From NCBI RefSeq assembly GCF_016632335.1, contig NZ_JAEPBG010000005.1, forward strand, positions 248,001-312,000: 64,000 nt of DNA, in the 5' to 3' direction. Each line of letters opens with the position of its first letter. Position 1 is the stretch's first letter. This document shows positions 27,941 to 36,086 of the stretch, in pieces. The position numbers and the translations under genes were made by a program. The notes under the pieces were generated by a model, which was not told where the DNA came from, made no database searches, and saw only the letters and a program-made list of their open reading frames with translations. Source of the stretch: Noviherbaspirillum pedocola. Lineage in GTDB: Bacteria > Pseudomonadota > Gammaproteobacteria > Burkholderiales > Burkholderiaceae_D.

Positions 27941-28423
27941 ATGGCCTCGATCGACATGCAGCACAGGAAAGGCATTTCCACGATGGACAATCCGATCGGC
28001 TCATTGACCGCCGATCACGACTTTGTCCGGCAACTCTTCAGCAGCTATCGCGGCACGGGCGACATGCGCGTGAAACAGGAAGCGGCGCAGCGGGCAATGA
28101 TGCTGGTCGAGATGCACACCGACCTGGAAGAACAGGTGTTCTATCCGGCAGTGCGGCAGATCGATCCAGGTCTGGTGCAACATTCACTGGAAGAACATCG
28201 CGAAGCGAAGAGCCTGATGAGCCAGCTCAAGGGCATGCAGCCCAACGATGCGCAATTCGATCGCATCTTCCTGCAGTTCGCCAGCGCTGTTGAAGAGCAT
28301 CTGAACGACGAGGAACAGAAGCTGTTCCCGGAAGTGCAAGGCGCGGGACTGAACATGAAGGAGCTCGGCGCGAAGATGCAGACCTATGAAGGCAACAAGG
28401 TGCATGAAGCGGCGAGCCACTAG
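27941..28423 (+). CDS. hemerythrin-domain protein
   Basis: Cytoplasmic HHE/hemerythrin protein of 160 residues, a four-helix bundle binding a di-iron centre. Ligand candidates are spaced as expected: LTADHDFVRQLF, EMHTDLEEQVFYP, QHSLEEHREAKS, EEHLNDEEQKLFPE. The start at 27941 follows ACAGGAG; an internal ATG (residue 15) is a possible shorter start. Likely role: oxygen or nitric-oxide sensing/storage or iron stress, by family. Confidence 0.85.
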   Translation: MASIDMQHRKGISTMDNPIGSLTADHDFVRQLFSSYRGTGDMRVKQEAAQRAMMLVEMHTDLEEQVFYPAVRQIDPGLVQHSLEEHREAKSLMSQLKGMQPNDAQFDRIFLQFASAVEEHLNDEEQKLFPEVQGAGLNMKELGAKMQTYEGNKVHEAASH

Positions 28424-28500
28424 TTGAAGCGCTGCGAATACGAGCACAGTTGCGGGCAGTGCCGTCGCGTGATTACTTGCCGGCGCGCCGGTCGGATCGC

Positions 28501-29688
28501 GTGACGAACTTTGCCGCCTGGCTTTCTGCGGCAGCGCTGCTGCTGACTGCGGCAATGACGCTGCGCGTATCGTTCGGCTGGCGCCGCATCGCCGAACTGA
28601 AGGATATGCCGCCATGTTCCGGAGCCGAAGCGCCGGCCGTATCCGTCATCGTCTCGGCATTGAACGAGGCCGACACCATCGCCGCCGCGCTGACGTCGCT
28701 GCTTGCCATCGATTATCCGGCGCTGGAAATCATCGTCATCGACGATCGTTCCACGGATGACACGCCGCGCATCATCGACCGCATCGCCTCGGGACAGGCG
28801 CGCGTGAAGGCCTTGCATATCGATGCGCTGCCGCAGGGCTGGCTCGGCAAGAATCATGCGTTGCAGCGCGGCGCGGAAGTCGCTGGCGGCGACTATCTGC
28901 TGTTCACCGACGCCGATGCGATGTTCGCGCCCAGCGCGGTTTCGCGCGCGATCGCCTACTGCGATAAGCACCGTATCGACCATCTGACGCTGTTCTTCAA
29001 CGTGATTGCGCATGGCGGGCTGCTGCGTATGCTGATCCTGTCCTTCGCCGCCGCATTGCTGGCGCGCTTCGCGCCATGGAAGGTAAAAGCCTCGCGACGA
29101 CATTACATCGGCGTGGGCGGCTTCAATCTCGTGCGGCGGGAAGCGTATTTCGCTATCGGCGGCCATGCGGCGATGCCGCTCGCGGTGCTGGACGATCTGC
29201 AGCTGGGCCGCATGCTCAAGGCACACGGGTTTCAACAGGCGGTGCTGTTCGGCACAGACATGGTCGCCATCGAGTGGTATCGCGATGTGACAGCGCTCGT
29301 GCGCGGCCTCGAGAAAAACATCTACGCCGGTTTCGGTTACCAGCTCTGGCAATTAGCCATCGTCAGCCTGCTGGTGATTGCCACGCGCATCTGGCCTTGG
29401 GCCGGACTGCTGTTCACGCATGGCGCAACGCGCATCGTCAACGTAGGGACGGTATGCATCATGCTGCTGCTGTATGCGGACATGCTCAGGGTGCGCGGCT
29501 GGCCGCTCACGGCGCTGGTCTTCACGCCTGTCGTGCCGCTGGTCGAGCTCTTCATCTGGTGGCGCAGCAGCCTGCTTGCCTGGTGGCGCGGCGCAATTTT
29601 CTGGCGCGGCACGCCGTATCGCTTGAAGAAATTGCGGCACGCGCAGCATGCGCTCGATCGCAAGCTGGATCGCGCCTCCAAACCATAA
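28501..29688 (+). CDS. glycosyltransferase family 2, membrane-bound
   Basis: GT2 enzyme of about 395 residues: an N-terminal membrane segment, GT-A core with VSVIVSALNEADTI, IIVIDDRSTDDTP, GWLGKNHALQRG and LFTDADAMF, then three to four C-terminal membrane segments. It resembles the hopene-associated HpnB and carotenoid glycosyltransferases, which would fit the hpnCDE genes 23 kb away, but the acceptor is not known. No ATG exists near the N-terminus; GTG at 28501 is chosen, an upstream TTG at 28450 would add 17 residues. Confidence 0.78.
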   Translation: MTNFAAWLSAAALLLTAAMTLRVSFGWRRIAELKDMPPCSGAEAPAVSVIVSALNEADTIAAALTSLLAIDYPALEIIVIDDRSTDDTPRIIDRIASGQARVKALHIDALPQGWLGKNHALQRGAEVAGGDYLLFTDADAMFAPSAVSRAIAYCDKHRIDHLTLFFNVIAHGGLLRMLILSFAAALLARFAPWKVKASRRHYIGVGGFNLVRREAYFAIGGHAAMPLAVLDDLQLGRMLKAHGFQQAVLFGTDMVAIEWYRDVTALVRGLEKNIYAGFGYQLWQLAIVSLLVIATRIWPWAGLLFTHGATRIVNVGTVCIMLLLYADMLRVRGWPLTALVFTPVVPLVELFIWWRSSLLAWWRGAIFWRGTPYRLKKLRHAQHALDRKLDRASKP

Positions 29689-29743
29689 GCTCCGGCTCAC
29701 TCAAGCTGCGCCATGCATGACGAGCACCAGGCACATCAGCGCA

Positions 29744-30112
29744 TCAGCCGCGCCACGCCGTCCACAACAGGCACAACCATCCAGCCAGAAGCGCCAGTCC
29801 GCCGAGCGGCGTGATCGCACCAAGCCAGCGTATGCCTGTCATCGTCAGCACATAGAGGCTGCCCGAGAACACCAGGATGCCCGCAATGAATAGCCACCCG
29901 CTCGCGCCGAGCACGGCGCCCGGCCACCTGGTCTGTGCCCAGGCAACGGCAAGCAATGCCAGCGCGTGGTACATCTGATAGCGCACGCCGGTCTCGAACA
30001 CGGCAAGCATCTCGGGGGAGAGGCGCGTGCGCAGCGCATGCGCACCGAAGGCGCCGGCCGCCACGCCGAGAAAGGCAAAGGCGGAGCCGGCGGCGAAGAA
30101 GAATCGATCCAT
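29744..30112 (-). CDS. DUF423 family membrane protein
   Basis: Small inner-membrane protein (122 residues, four hydrophobic segments) of the YgdD/DUF423 family. Signature AAGAFGAHALRTRLSPEML near residue 20. Function unknown. Upstream lies a strong hairpin that separates it from the FrnE-like gene. Confidence 0.9.
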   Translation of the reverse strand: MDRFFFAAGSAFAFLGVAAGAFGAHALRTRLSPEMLAVFETGVRYQMYHALALLAVAWAQTRWPGAVLGASGWLFIAGILVFSGSLYVLTMTGIRWLGAITPLGGLALLAGWLCLLWTAWRG

Positions 30113-30183
30113 GTTTGCGATCCGCTATGAAAGACAGGCTCGCATGTTATCGCAATAGCGCATCGGCTAACGCCGGCAAGAAC

Positions 30184-30212
30184 ACTGCAGCCGCCCATCA
30201 GGCGGCTGCAGT
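30184..30212 (-). terminator. hairpin downstream of the FrnE-like gene
   Basis: Perfect 12-bp stem (ACTGCAGCCGCC / GGCGGCTGCAGT) with a five-base loop, followed on the minus strand by TGTTCTTG. Placed 43 bases after the stop of the DsbA-family gene and 70 bases before the DUF423 start, as a terminator should be. Confidence 0.6.
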
Positions 30213-30254
30213 GGACGACTTTTACCGCGCCTGCTTGCTTCCTTCTACGTGCGC

Positions 30255-30884
30255 CTAAAGGCTCGCGACATGCCTTACCGTTTGCAGAAGCGCTTCATAC
30301 GGTACCGCGCCCTGCAAGGGTATCGATGCCGCGAGCGGCTGTCCTTGAAGGCGTACCAGGCCCAGCGGGACGCCGCTGATGCCGAGCGCCGTCGCATGCA
30401 TTTCGTCTTCGATGACTTCTTGCGTGTAGCGATCCTGTTCCAGGGCCTCGCGCAACGCGTTGGGCTCCAGGCCGGCGGATTCTGCAAGCATCAGCAGTGT
30501 CTCGATATCACCAATGTCACGCCCTTCTTCGAAGAAGCCGCGAAACAGCGCCGCATGCATCGCATCGAAGCGTCCCTGTTCGCGTGCATGGCACGCGACT
30601 TCGAAAGCCTTGCGGCTGCGCGGCTGCACCGGAGGCAGGCGTAGCCGCATGTTGCGCTGCGCCGCCATGGGGTACACCGAACGATTCCAGGTGTTGTGCA
30701 GATATTCGCCGTCCGGGTCCAGCGTTGGCACCGGGTCCGGCCTGAGCTCGAACGCATGCCATGTCACCGACAGCTGTGCTCCGAATTCTTGCTGCAGCCG
30801 CGTGATCTCGGGCAGTTCGAGATAACAGAACGGGCAGACGTAATCGCTCCAGATATCGAGCAGTATGCGTTTGTCTTCAGACAT
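30255..30884 (-). CDS. DsbA-family oxidoreductase, FrnE-like
   Basis: Thioredoxin-fold protein of 209 residues with an inserted helical domain and no signal peptide, so cytoplasmic. Active site in DYVCPFCYLELPEI near residue 18, cis-Pro loop in LGISGVPLGLVRL. Like the FrnE polyketide-associated and 2-hydroxychromene isomerase-like group. Start at 30884 follows CGGAGCC; the frame is open another 160 bases upstream without a ribosome site. Confidence 0.85.
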   Translation of the reverse strand: MSEDKRILLDIWSDYVCPFCYLELPEITRLQQEFGAQLSVTWHAFELRPDPVPTLDPDGEYLHNTWNRSVYPMAAQRNMRLRLPPVQPRSRKAFEVACHAREQGRFDAMHAALFRGFFEEGRDIGDIETLLMLAESAGLEPNALREALEQDRYTQEVIEDEMHATALGISGVPLGLVRLQGQPLAASIPLQGAVPYEALLQTVRHVASL

Positions 30885-31124
30885 GTCGGGGCTCCGATGA
30901 ATGTGGCTTCCATGAAGAGACTGCGCGTGGTCATTCTTGTTCCATGGATGAAGGCGGCATCCGATGCGGATGAGCCAGCGCCTTGTCCAGCAAAGTGATT
31001 GAGAGATGGAAGTGGCGAAATCGTGGCAAGGCAATGCCCGCACGAGTCAGCAGTAAGAAGCAATGCAGAAGAAAGAATCGCAAGTTTTGCTTATGGCGCG
31101 GCTTCAATGCAAGGCCGCGCCAAA

Positions 31125-31319
31125 TCACGCGCCCGGCTCAAACTCGTCGGGATCGATGCGAACCCTGCGCTTGCTGATGGATTGGAATCGCAACTCGCAT
31201 TCCTCGATTTCCCTGCTCGCCAGACAATCGATAAAGCCGTCGGCATCCTCGGAGCGGTCGAAGGTGTAGATACAGTCGTGCGCGCGCACTTCTGTCATCG
31301 AAAGGCGAACTGGAACCAT
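31125..31319 (-). CDS. small hypothetical protein, 64 residues
   Basis: Acidic small protein starting MVPVRLSMTEVRAHD and ending DPDEFEPGA; charged, no signal or membrane segment. No family recognised. It starts 22 bases after the stop of the next small gene, in the same direction, so they are probably co-transcribed. A start at MTEVRAHD would make it 57 residues. Confidence 0.5.
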   Translation of the reverse strand: MVPVRLSMTEVRAHDCIYTFDRSEDADGFIDCLASREIEECELRFQSISKRRVRIDPDEFEPGA

Positions 31320-31341
31320 GGCGGAGCCCCTGGTCGAAACG

Positions 31342-31605
31342 CTACCTGGCGCGGCACCGGGCAAGCGCGGCGGCTTCTTCACGTGTGACGACACGGCTGC
31401 GTGCATCCGGATGCAAGCCCGCAGCCTTCAGACAGCTGTACTGCGACGCCTCTGCCGCCAGCATTGCACGCGCCTCGGCTTCAGCCTGGGCTTTCGGATT
31501 CGGCCAGAAATGCATGGCCACTACTCCTGCGCCGAGAGCCGGTAGCAATGCCAGCATGAGCTGCTGCTTGAGCGGAATCGGTTTCTTTACCTTGATGTTC
31601 GACAT
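31342..31605 (-). CDS. small membrane-anchored hypothetical protein, 87 residues
   Basis: Begins MSNIKVKKPIPLKQQ, then one hydrophobic segment LMLALLPALGAGVVAMHFWP, then an Ala/Glu-rich helical tail with two cysteines (SQYSCLKAAGL, LARCRAR). Type II single-pass inner-membrane topology is likely. Family unknown. First of a probable two-gene unit. Confidence 0.55.
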   Translation of the reverse strand: MSNIKVKKPIPLKQQLMLALLPALGAGVVAMHFWPNPKAQAEAEARAMLAAEASQYSCLKAAGLHPDARSRVVTREEAAALARCRAR

Positions 31606-31784
31606 GGTTGCACCCGTGGTTGTGCCGGAGGTCCAGGAATGATATCGAAATTGGGACGAATCGGTAGGACCACAAGGGCTCATGACAAAATCGGCAAGGC
31701 CCTGTCCTTGAGCTGGAACCATATGAGGTGCGGAAGTGCATGAGCCCACGACCATGGTCTCAGACTGGCCCCCTGGCAAAGAGA

Positions 31785-31815
31785 AAGCCCGCAGGCTTGA
31801 GTGCACTGCGGGCTT
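31785..31815 (-). terminator. hairpin after the 28-residue peptide gene
   Basis: Ten-base stem AAGCCCGCAG / CTGCGGGCTT with an eleven-base loop; on the minus strand it is followed by TTCTCTTTG, a fair pyrimidine tract. It lies 28 bases downstream of the stop at 31844. Confidence 0.5.
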
Positions 31816-31843
31816 GATTTAACCGGACATATGCCAAGGACAG

Positions 31844-31930
31844 TCAGGCGAACAACTGGACTACGCCAAAGCCTACTGCGGCCACCACGGCACAGGCCTC
31901 TGCAGCCATTAGAAACACTAGCAGGAGCAT
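31844..31930 (-). CDS. 28-residue hydrophobic micropeptide
   Basis: An ATG at 31930 preceded by GAGGAAGAT opens a 28-codon frame that is almost entirely hydrophobic: it starts MLLLVFLMAAEACAVVAAV and ends FGVVQLFA. This is enough for one membrane helix with a Glu and a Cys within it. A hairpin terminator follows at 31785-31815. The combination of ribosome site, membrane-helix composition and terminator supports a real gene, but no homology can be tested here. Confidence 0.4.
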   Translation of the reverse strand: MLLLVFLMAAEACAVVAAVGFGVVQLFA

Positions 31931-32252
31931 ATCTTCCTCATGTTGGGATGGAGAAACATGGGAAGTTTAATGCAGGAAATGACTGAGGGAAATAAATTTC
32001 TCCTTGGGCACGGCTCGTGTGCCATTTCTTGTAACGGCGCGCAACGAACGAGATGCTTCATCATCAATCTGCATAGCAGTATCGGATTGCTGAACACCTA
32101 CCTTGGTGTCGCATGGGAAAGGTATGAAAAACTGTGAGATCGATATCGTTGTCTGATCAAACCAGGGACAGTTCGGATAACGCAGTCTGGTTTTTGGGAA
32201 GACGAGAGATTCACCGACATACTGCGGGCCACGATCGGCTTTGCATCGCTCG
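31931..32252. other. non-coding stretch left of the integration site
   Basis: About 320 bases with no convincing gene. A 65-codon plus-strand frame (31940-32137) lacks a good ribosome site. The AT content begins to rise toward the attachment site. Probably holds the promoter of the minus-strand micropeptide gene. Confidence 0.4.
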
Positions 32253-32300
32253 CTCCGCCAAATAAAACAGCCCCTAACGGGGCTGTTTTATTTGGCGGAG
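32253..32300. terminator. perfect 22-bp inverted repeat at the island junction
   Basis: Arms of 22 bases (32253-32274 and 32279-32300) are fully complementary around the loop TAAC; the inner part AACAGCCCC/GGGGCTGTT with flanking A/T runs is a textbook rho-independent terminator in both directions. The outer eight bases CTCCGCCA equal the 3' end of the tRNA-Ser-like fragment, so the terminator of the original tRNA gene is contained here. Confidence 0.75.
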
Positions 32301-32306
32301 ACGGAG
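32293..32306 (-). other. tRNA-Ser 3'-end fragment, probable attachment site
   Basis: On the minus strand the 14 bases CTCCGTCTCCGCCA equal the usual 3' end of a tRNA-Ser gene, but the T-arm and the rest of the tRNA are absent upstream (the sequence continues AAGGA instead). An integrase gene starts 144 bases away. This is what remains at one end when an element integrates in the 3' end of a tRNA gene; the intact tRNA would stand at the other end, right of the window. Confidence 0.6.
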
Positions 32307-32449
32307 TCCTTATAACTGTCTTCCATCAACATCCATTTATACTTAAGCATCTTATTAATCCTTTGTTTTTACTGGATATTCCAATACTCCTTGGCCAAGA
32401 ACATCCGAGCTGATACATTAACATCCGGTTCTTATTTGTGGGTACATTC

Positions 32450-33643
32450 ATGGGTAGGCAAGTCCGCACAAGGCTTACCGCGGTTGGTATCAAGGCGTTA
32501 AAACAGCCCGGATATTATGCCGATGGCGATGGCTTGTACTTGCAAATTTCCAATTCCGGGACGAAGTCTTGGATCTTCCGATTCATGCGGAATAAACGTG
32601 CTCGCGAAATGGGGTTGGGTTCCGTTTCAACATACACACTCGCCGAGGCGCGAGACCGAGTACGCAAATGCCGCCAACTCCTTGATGAAGGGATCGATCC
32701 TATAGAGTACCGGCAAGCCGAACGCGAGAAAAATCTGGCAGCGGCTTCGACCCGTCGAACCTTCGCGGAATGTGCGCATGAATACCACTGGCTCCATGCC
32801 AACGGTTGGAAGAACCGTAAGCATGCTGATCAGTGGATCAACACCCTCACCGCCTACGCTTTTCCTGTATTCGGCACCAAGGATGTTTCCGATGTGTCGA
32901 AGGCCGATATTCTTCGCGTGTTGGAACCTATTTGGGCCGCCAAGCCAGAAACTGCGTCACGAGTACGGCAACGCATTCGCGCCGTCCTCGACTGGGCAGC
33001 CGCTCGCGATTATCGCCATGGCCATGATCCGCATTTGCGGGACCAAGTTGCTCGCTCGCTGCCAAAAACCAAAGATCTGAAAAAGGAAAGCCATTTTGCG
33101 GCGTGCCGTTATGTAGAGGTGAATGCGGCCTTGCAGTCCATTATCAATTCCACGGCCAGTAGCGCGGTCAAAAACGCCCTTGAGTTCACCATCCTCACGG
33201 CGGCGCGCTCGGGCGAGGTACGCGGCGCAAAGTGGTCCGAAATCGATTTTGAGGGCAAGCGTTGGATTATTCCCGCCGAACGCATGAAGGCGAAGCGAGA
33301 GCATCGCATTCCGCTCTCCCCTCGTGCCATGCAGATCTTGGAATTCCAACGCGAAAACGAATCAGAACTCATCTTTGCAAATGACCGAAAAGCTTCCTTC
33401 AGCGATATGACCTTCACGGCGCTGTTGCGGCGTCTCGGGCATGCGTTCACCGTTCATGGGTTCCGCTCGACGTTTCGCAATTGGGCAGCAGAACAAACAG
33501 CTTTCCCGCGCGAGGTATGCGAAGCAGCACTGGCTCATGCATCGGGGAAGGACGCGACTGAAGCTGCGTATTTTCGGAGCGACCTTTTCGAGAAGCGCCG
33601 GCAACTGATGGAGGCTTGGGCGAACTATTGCATAACCAAATAA
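32450..33643 (+). CDS. int: tyrosine-type site-specific integrase (P4/DUF4102 type)
   Basis: Integrase of 397 residues with an N-terminal DUF4102 arm-binding domain (LTAVGIKALKQPGYYADGDG), a core-binding domain and a catalytic domain. Catalytic residues: Arg in LTAARSGEVRG, His-x-x-Arg in VHGFRSTFRNW, His in LAHASG, and the nucleophile Tyr in EAAYFRSD. Members insert into tRNA genes, in keeping with the tRNA-Ser fragment just upstream. An in-frame GTG at 32438 is an alternative start. GC content is lower than in the genes further left. Confidence 0.93.
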   Translation: MGRQVRTRLTAVGIKALKQPGYYADGDGLYLQISNSGTKSWIFRFMRNKRAREMGLGSVSTYTLAEARDRVRKCRQLLDEGIDPIEYRQAEREKNLAAASTRRTFAECAHEYHWLHANGWKNRKHADQWINTLTAYAFPVFGTKDVSDVSKADILRVLEPIWAAKPETASRVRQRIRAVLDWAAARDYRHGHDPHLRDQVARSLPKTKDLKKESHFAACRYVEVNAALQSIINSTASSAVKNALEFTILTAARSGEVRGAKWSEIDFEGKRWIIPAERMKAKREHRIPLSPRAMQILEFQRENESELIFANDRKASFSDMTFTALLRRLGHAFTVHGFRSTFRNWAAEQTAFPREVCEAALAHASGKDATEAAYFRSDLFEKRRQLMEAWANYCITK

Positions 33644-34392
33644 AAAGATCGCCGCACGAGTTATGTCAATCCGAATGCCGAGAAAAGCTCGCCAGACATA
33701 AGATGCAAGGGGGGAGAATTGGTTAGAGTTTCGATGAGCTGACGATAATAAATGCGTTAATTCTCGCGCCACGGTATTCGTAAAACTTTCGTCAGCATTT
33801 TGTCAGCCTTGAATCTAGTCTTGTTTCCCACGACGATTTCCAAGTCCTTAGGAATAACGGCTTGCCCATATTTGGCTGCACCCGAGCTTGTTGAGGTCAA
33901 CAAGGATGTGCCGGCAGCAAACACCTATATCGATACACCTTCATAAAAATCCAGGCGCGTAACGCAAGTCGATCCCGACTTATGGGAATGAAAATCAATT
34001 CCATTAAACGTGACCATTGCCAATAAGCATTTCGCGAGTAAAGCGTGATCGTGCGCTATCGGTATCTCGCCTCAAGAATTCCTAGCGCATTCCCATAGAT
34101 TTCCGATAATCCAATTTACTTTCAGTTTTCGAATTTTGCAGTACTAATAATTAAAGGATGTTCCTCATATCCAGCAGAGGGAATTGCTTCCATTTGGAAA
34201 TCCTTACAGATGCATACTTCCACTGGACCAAATAAGAAAATTAAATTGAAAAAAAATAACAATCGGTATTGCCGCCCAAAAAAATAAATGACAAACTGAT
34301 ATCAAAATTAATAGAGATAAAGATGTCGGCAAGTCTGTCTGGATGCGTTCGTCAAAAGTCGCACCAGTTGAAATGGGATAAGGGGATATCGC
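33644..34392. other. AT-rich non-coding region between integrase and secretion operon
   Basis: About 750 bases, clearly AT-richer than either flank, particularly 34080-34340, with no gene supported on either strand; a 135-codon plus-strand frame (34269-34676) overlaps gspG in another phase and is rejected. It must contain the promoter of the secretion operon; AT-rich upstream DNA of this kind is often bound by H-NS/MvaT-type silencers. Confidence 0.5.
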
Positions 34393-34854
34393 ATGAACTA
34401 TTACCGGCGTTGGCGTCGTGTTGGCTCATTCTATTTCGCAGGCGGTTTTCGCGGCTTTACGCTTCTCGAACTTCTCGTCGTCATCGTTATCATCGGGCTA
34501 TTGGCGAGCATGGTCGGTCCACGTTATTTCGACCAACTCGGCAAATCCAATGCAAAGATCGCGCGTGCGCAGATCGATTCGCTGGAAAAGGCGCTCGATC
34601 AGTACCGCCTCGATACCGGTCACTATCCCCGCACCGAGCAAGGTCTGCAGGCGCTGTTCGTCAAGCCGGGAGATGAAGATCGCTGGCAAGGGCCCTATCT
34701 CAAAAAGCCGGTTCCTCCCGATCCCTGGGGACGAGCATACGGTTACAAATCTCCCGGAGACCATGGTGAAGTCGACCTGATCTCACTCGGCGCCGACGGC
34801 CAACCCGGCGGCAGCGGCGAGAATGCCGACGTCGTGAACTGGTCCATCAACTAA
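34393..34854 (+). CDS. gspG: type II secretion major pseudopilin GspG
   Basis: Major pseudopilin, 153 residues. Prepilin motif GFRGFTLLELLVVIVIIGLL: cleavage after the second Gly, Phe +1, Glu +5. The globular part has the conserved GspG features LDQYRLDTGHYPRTEQGLQAL, PPDPWG and DLISLGADGQPGG with calcium-binding loop residues. The leader of about 20 residues is long. The start follows AAGGGGATATC. First gene of the operon; eight bases before gspF. Confidence 0.96.
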   Translation: MNYYRRWRRVGSFYFAGGFRGFTLLELLVVIVIIGLLASMVGPRYFDQLGKSNAKIARAQIDSLEKALDQYRLDTGHYPRTEQGLQALFVKPGDEDRWQGPYLKKPVPPDPWGRAYGYKSPGDHGEVDLISLGADGQPGGSGENADVVNWSIN

Positions 34855-34862
34855 CCCCCGCC

Positions 34863-36077
34863 ATGAGCAGCACCAACATGCACCACTTCCGGGTGGCGGG
34901 ACGCGCTGCGTCCGGAGATCTGCGCATCGTCAAGTTGCGCGCGGCGGATGCGGCCGGCGCGCGGCGACTGGCGCAGGGAGAAGGCCTCGCCGTACTGTCC
35001 TGCGAACCTGCAGGCCTTGCCGGCCCGGGCCTGCGCCGTATCGCGACAAGGCCGAGGATCGACGTCGCGCTGTTCGCGCAGGAGCTCGCTTCGCTGCTTG
35101 AAGCGGGTCTCGGCATCATCGAGGCGCTGGAGACCCTCTCGGAAAAGGACGCGCGTGGCGGCATGGATCGGGTGCTGCAGCCGCTGACGGAAGCGCTGCG
35201 CGAAGGCCGCCGGCTGTCGGCGGTGATGGCCGACATGCCCGAGACGTTTCCGCCGCTGCTGGCCGCGAGCGTCGCTTCGAGCGAAGAAACCGGCGACGTC
35301 GTGGCCGCGTTGCGCCGCTATGCCGACAACACCCAGTCGCTGCGCAGGCTACGCGCCAAGGTCACCGGCGCGGCGGTCTATCCCTGCATGCTGTTGGTCG
35401 TCGGACTGCTGGTCGTGGCCTTTCTGCTCGGCGTAGTCGTGCCGCGCTTTTCGCTGCTGATTGAATCGTCGAAGGGCGACATCCCCGCCGCCTCGCGCAT
35501 GCTGCTCGCGCTGGGCGGCGCGATCAACCGCCATCCGCTGCTGTTTGCCACCGGGTTTTCCTGCGTGCCGCTGTCGCTTGTAATCGTGGGGCTGCGCGCG
35601 CGCGCAGCCGGCTGGAATACCGACTGGATGGCGCGCCTGCCGATGGTCGGCGCCCTGACGCGCACCTTCCGCCATGCGCAGTTCTACCGCACCACGGGCA
35701 TGCTGATCGAAGGCGGCATCCCGGCGGTGCGCGCATTCGAAACCGCCGGCGCGCTGCTGTCCCCGGCCGACCGCGTGCGGCTTGGCGCGGCGCTGTCGGC
35801 AATGCGCCAGGGGCATCCGATCGCAGTCGTGCTCGCCGATGCCGGCCTGGCCGACGCAGTAGCCCGGCGCATGCTGAATGTCTCGCAGCGCACCGGCCAG
35901 CTGGCCACGATCCTGCAGCGCATCGCCACCTTCCAGGAAACGAGCCTTGAACGCGGCATCGATGTCGCCGCGCGGCTGTTCGAGCCGACGCTGATGGTGT
36001 TCATCGGCCTGGTGATCGGCGCCATCGTGGTGTTGATGTACCTGCCCATCTTTGACCTGGCTTCCAGCCTGCAATAG
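34863..36077 (+). CDS. gspF: type II secretion inner-membrane protein GspF
   Basis: Polytopic platform protein of 404 residues, the usual length, with two T2SSF domains (about residues 65-185 and 270-395) and three membrane segments (PCMLLVVGLLVVAFLLGVVV, near 225, and VFIGLVIGAIVVLMYLP). LFAQELASLLEAGLGIIEAL is the typical first-domain motif. It couples the ATPase to pseudopilus assembly. Confidence 0.94.
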   Translation: MSSTNMHHFRVAGRAASGDLRIVKLRAADAAGARRLAQGEGLAVLSCEPAGLAGPGLRRIATRPRIDVALFAQELASLLEAGLGIIEALETLSEKDARGGMDRVLQPLTEALREGRRLSAVMADMPETFPPLLAASVASSEETGDVVAALRRYADNTQSLRRLRAKVTGAAVYPCMLLVVGLLVVAFLLGVVVPRFSLLIESSKGDIPAASRMLLALGGAINRHPLLFATGFSCVPLSLVIVGLRARAAGWNTDWMARLPMVGALTRTFRHAQFYRTTGMLIEGGIPAVRAFETAGALLSPADRVRLGAALSAMRQGHPIAVVLADAGLADAVARRMLNVSQRTGQLATILQRIATFQETSLERGIDVAARLFEPTLMVFIGLVIGAIVVLMYLPIFDLASSLQ

Positions 36078-36086
36078 GAGACCCGC

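Noticed and set aside
32293-32370. Complete tRNA-Ser gene at the integration site
   Set aside because: Only 14 bases of the 3' end match; anticodon and T arms are absent on the expected side.
34269-34676. 135-codon frame at the start of the secretion operon
   Set aside because: Overlaps gspG in another phase; the first third is AT-rich non-coding DNA and there is no domain.
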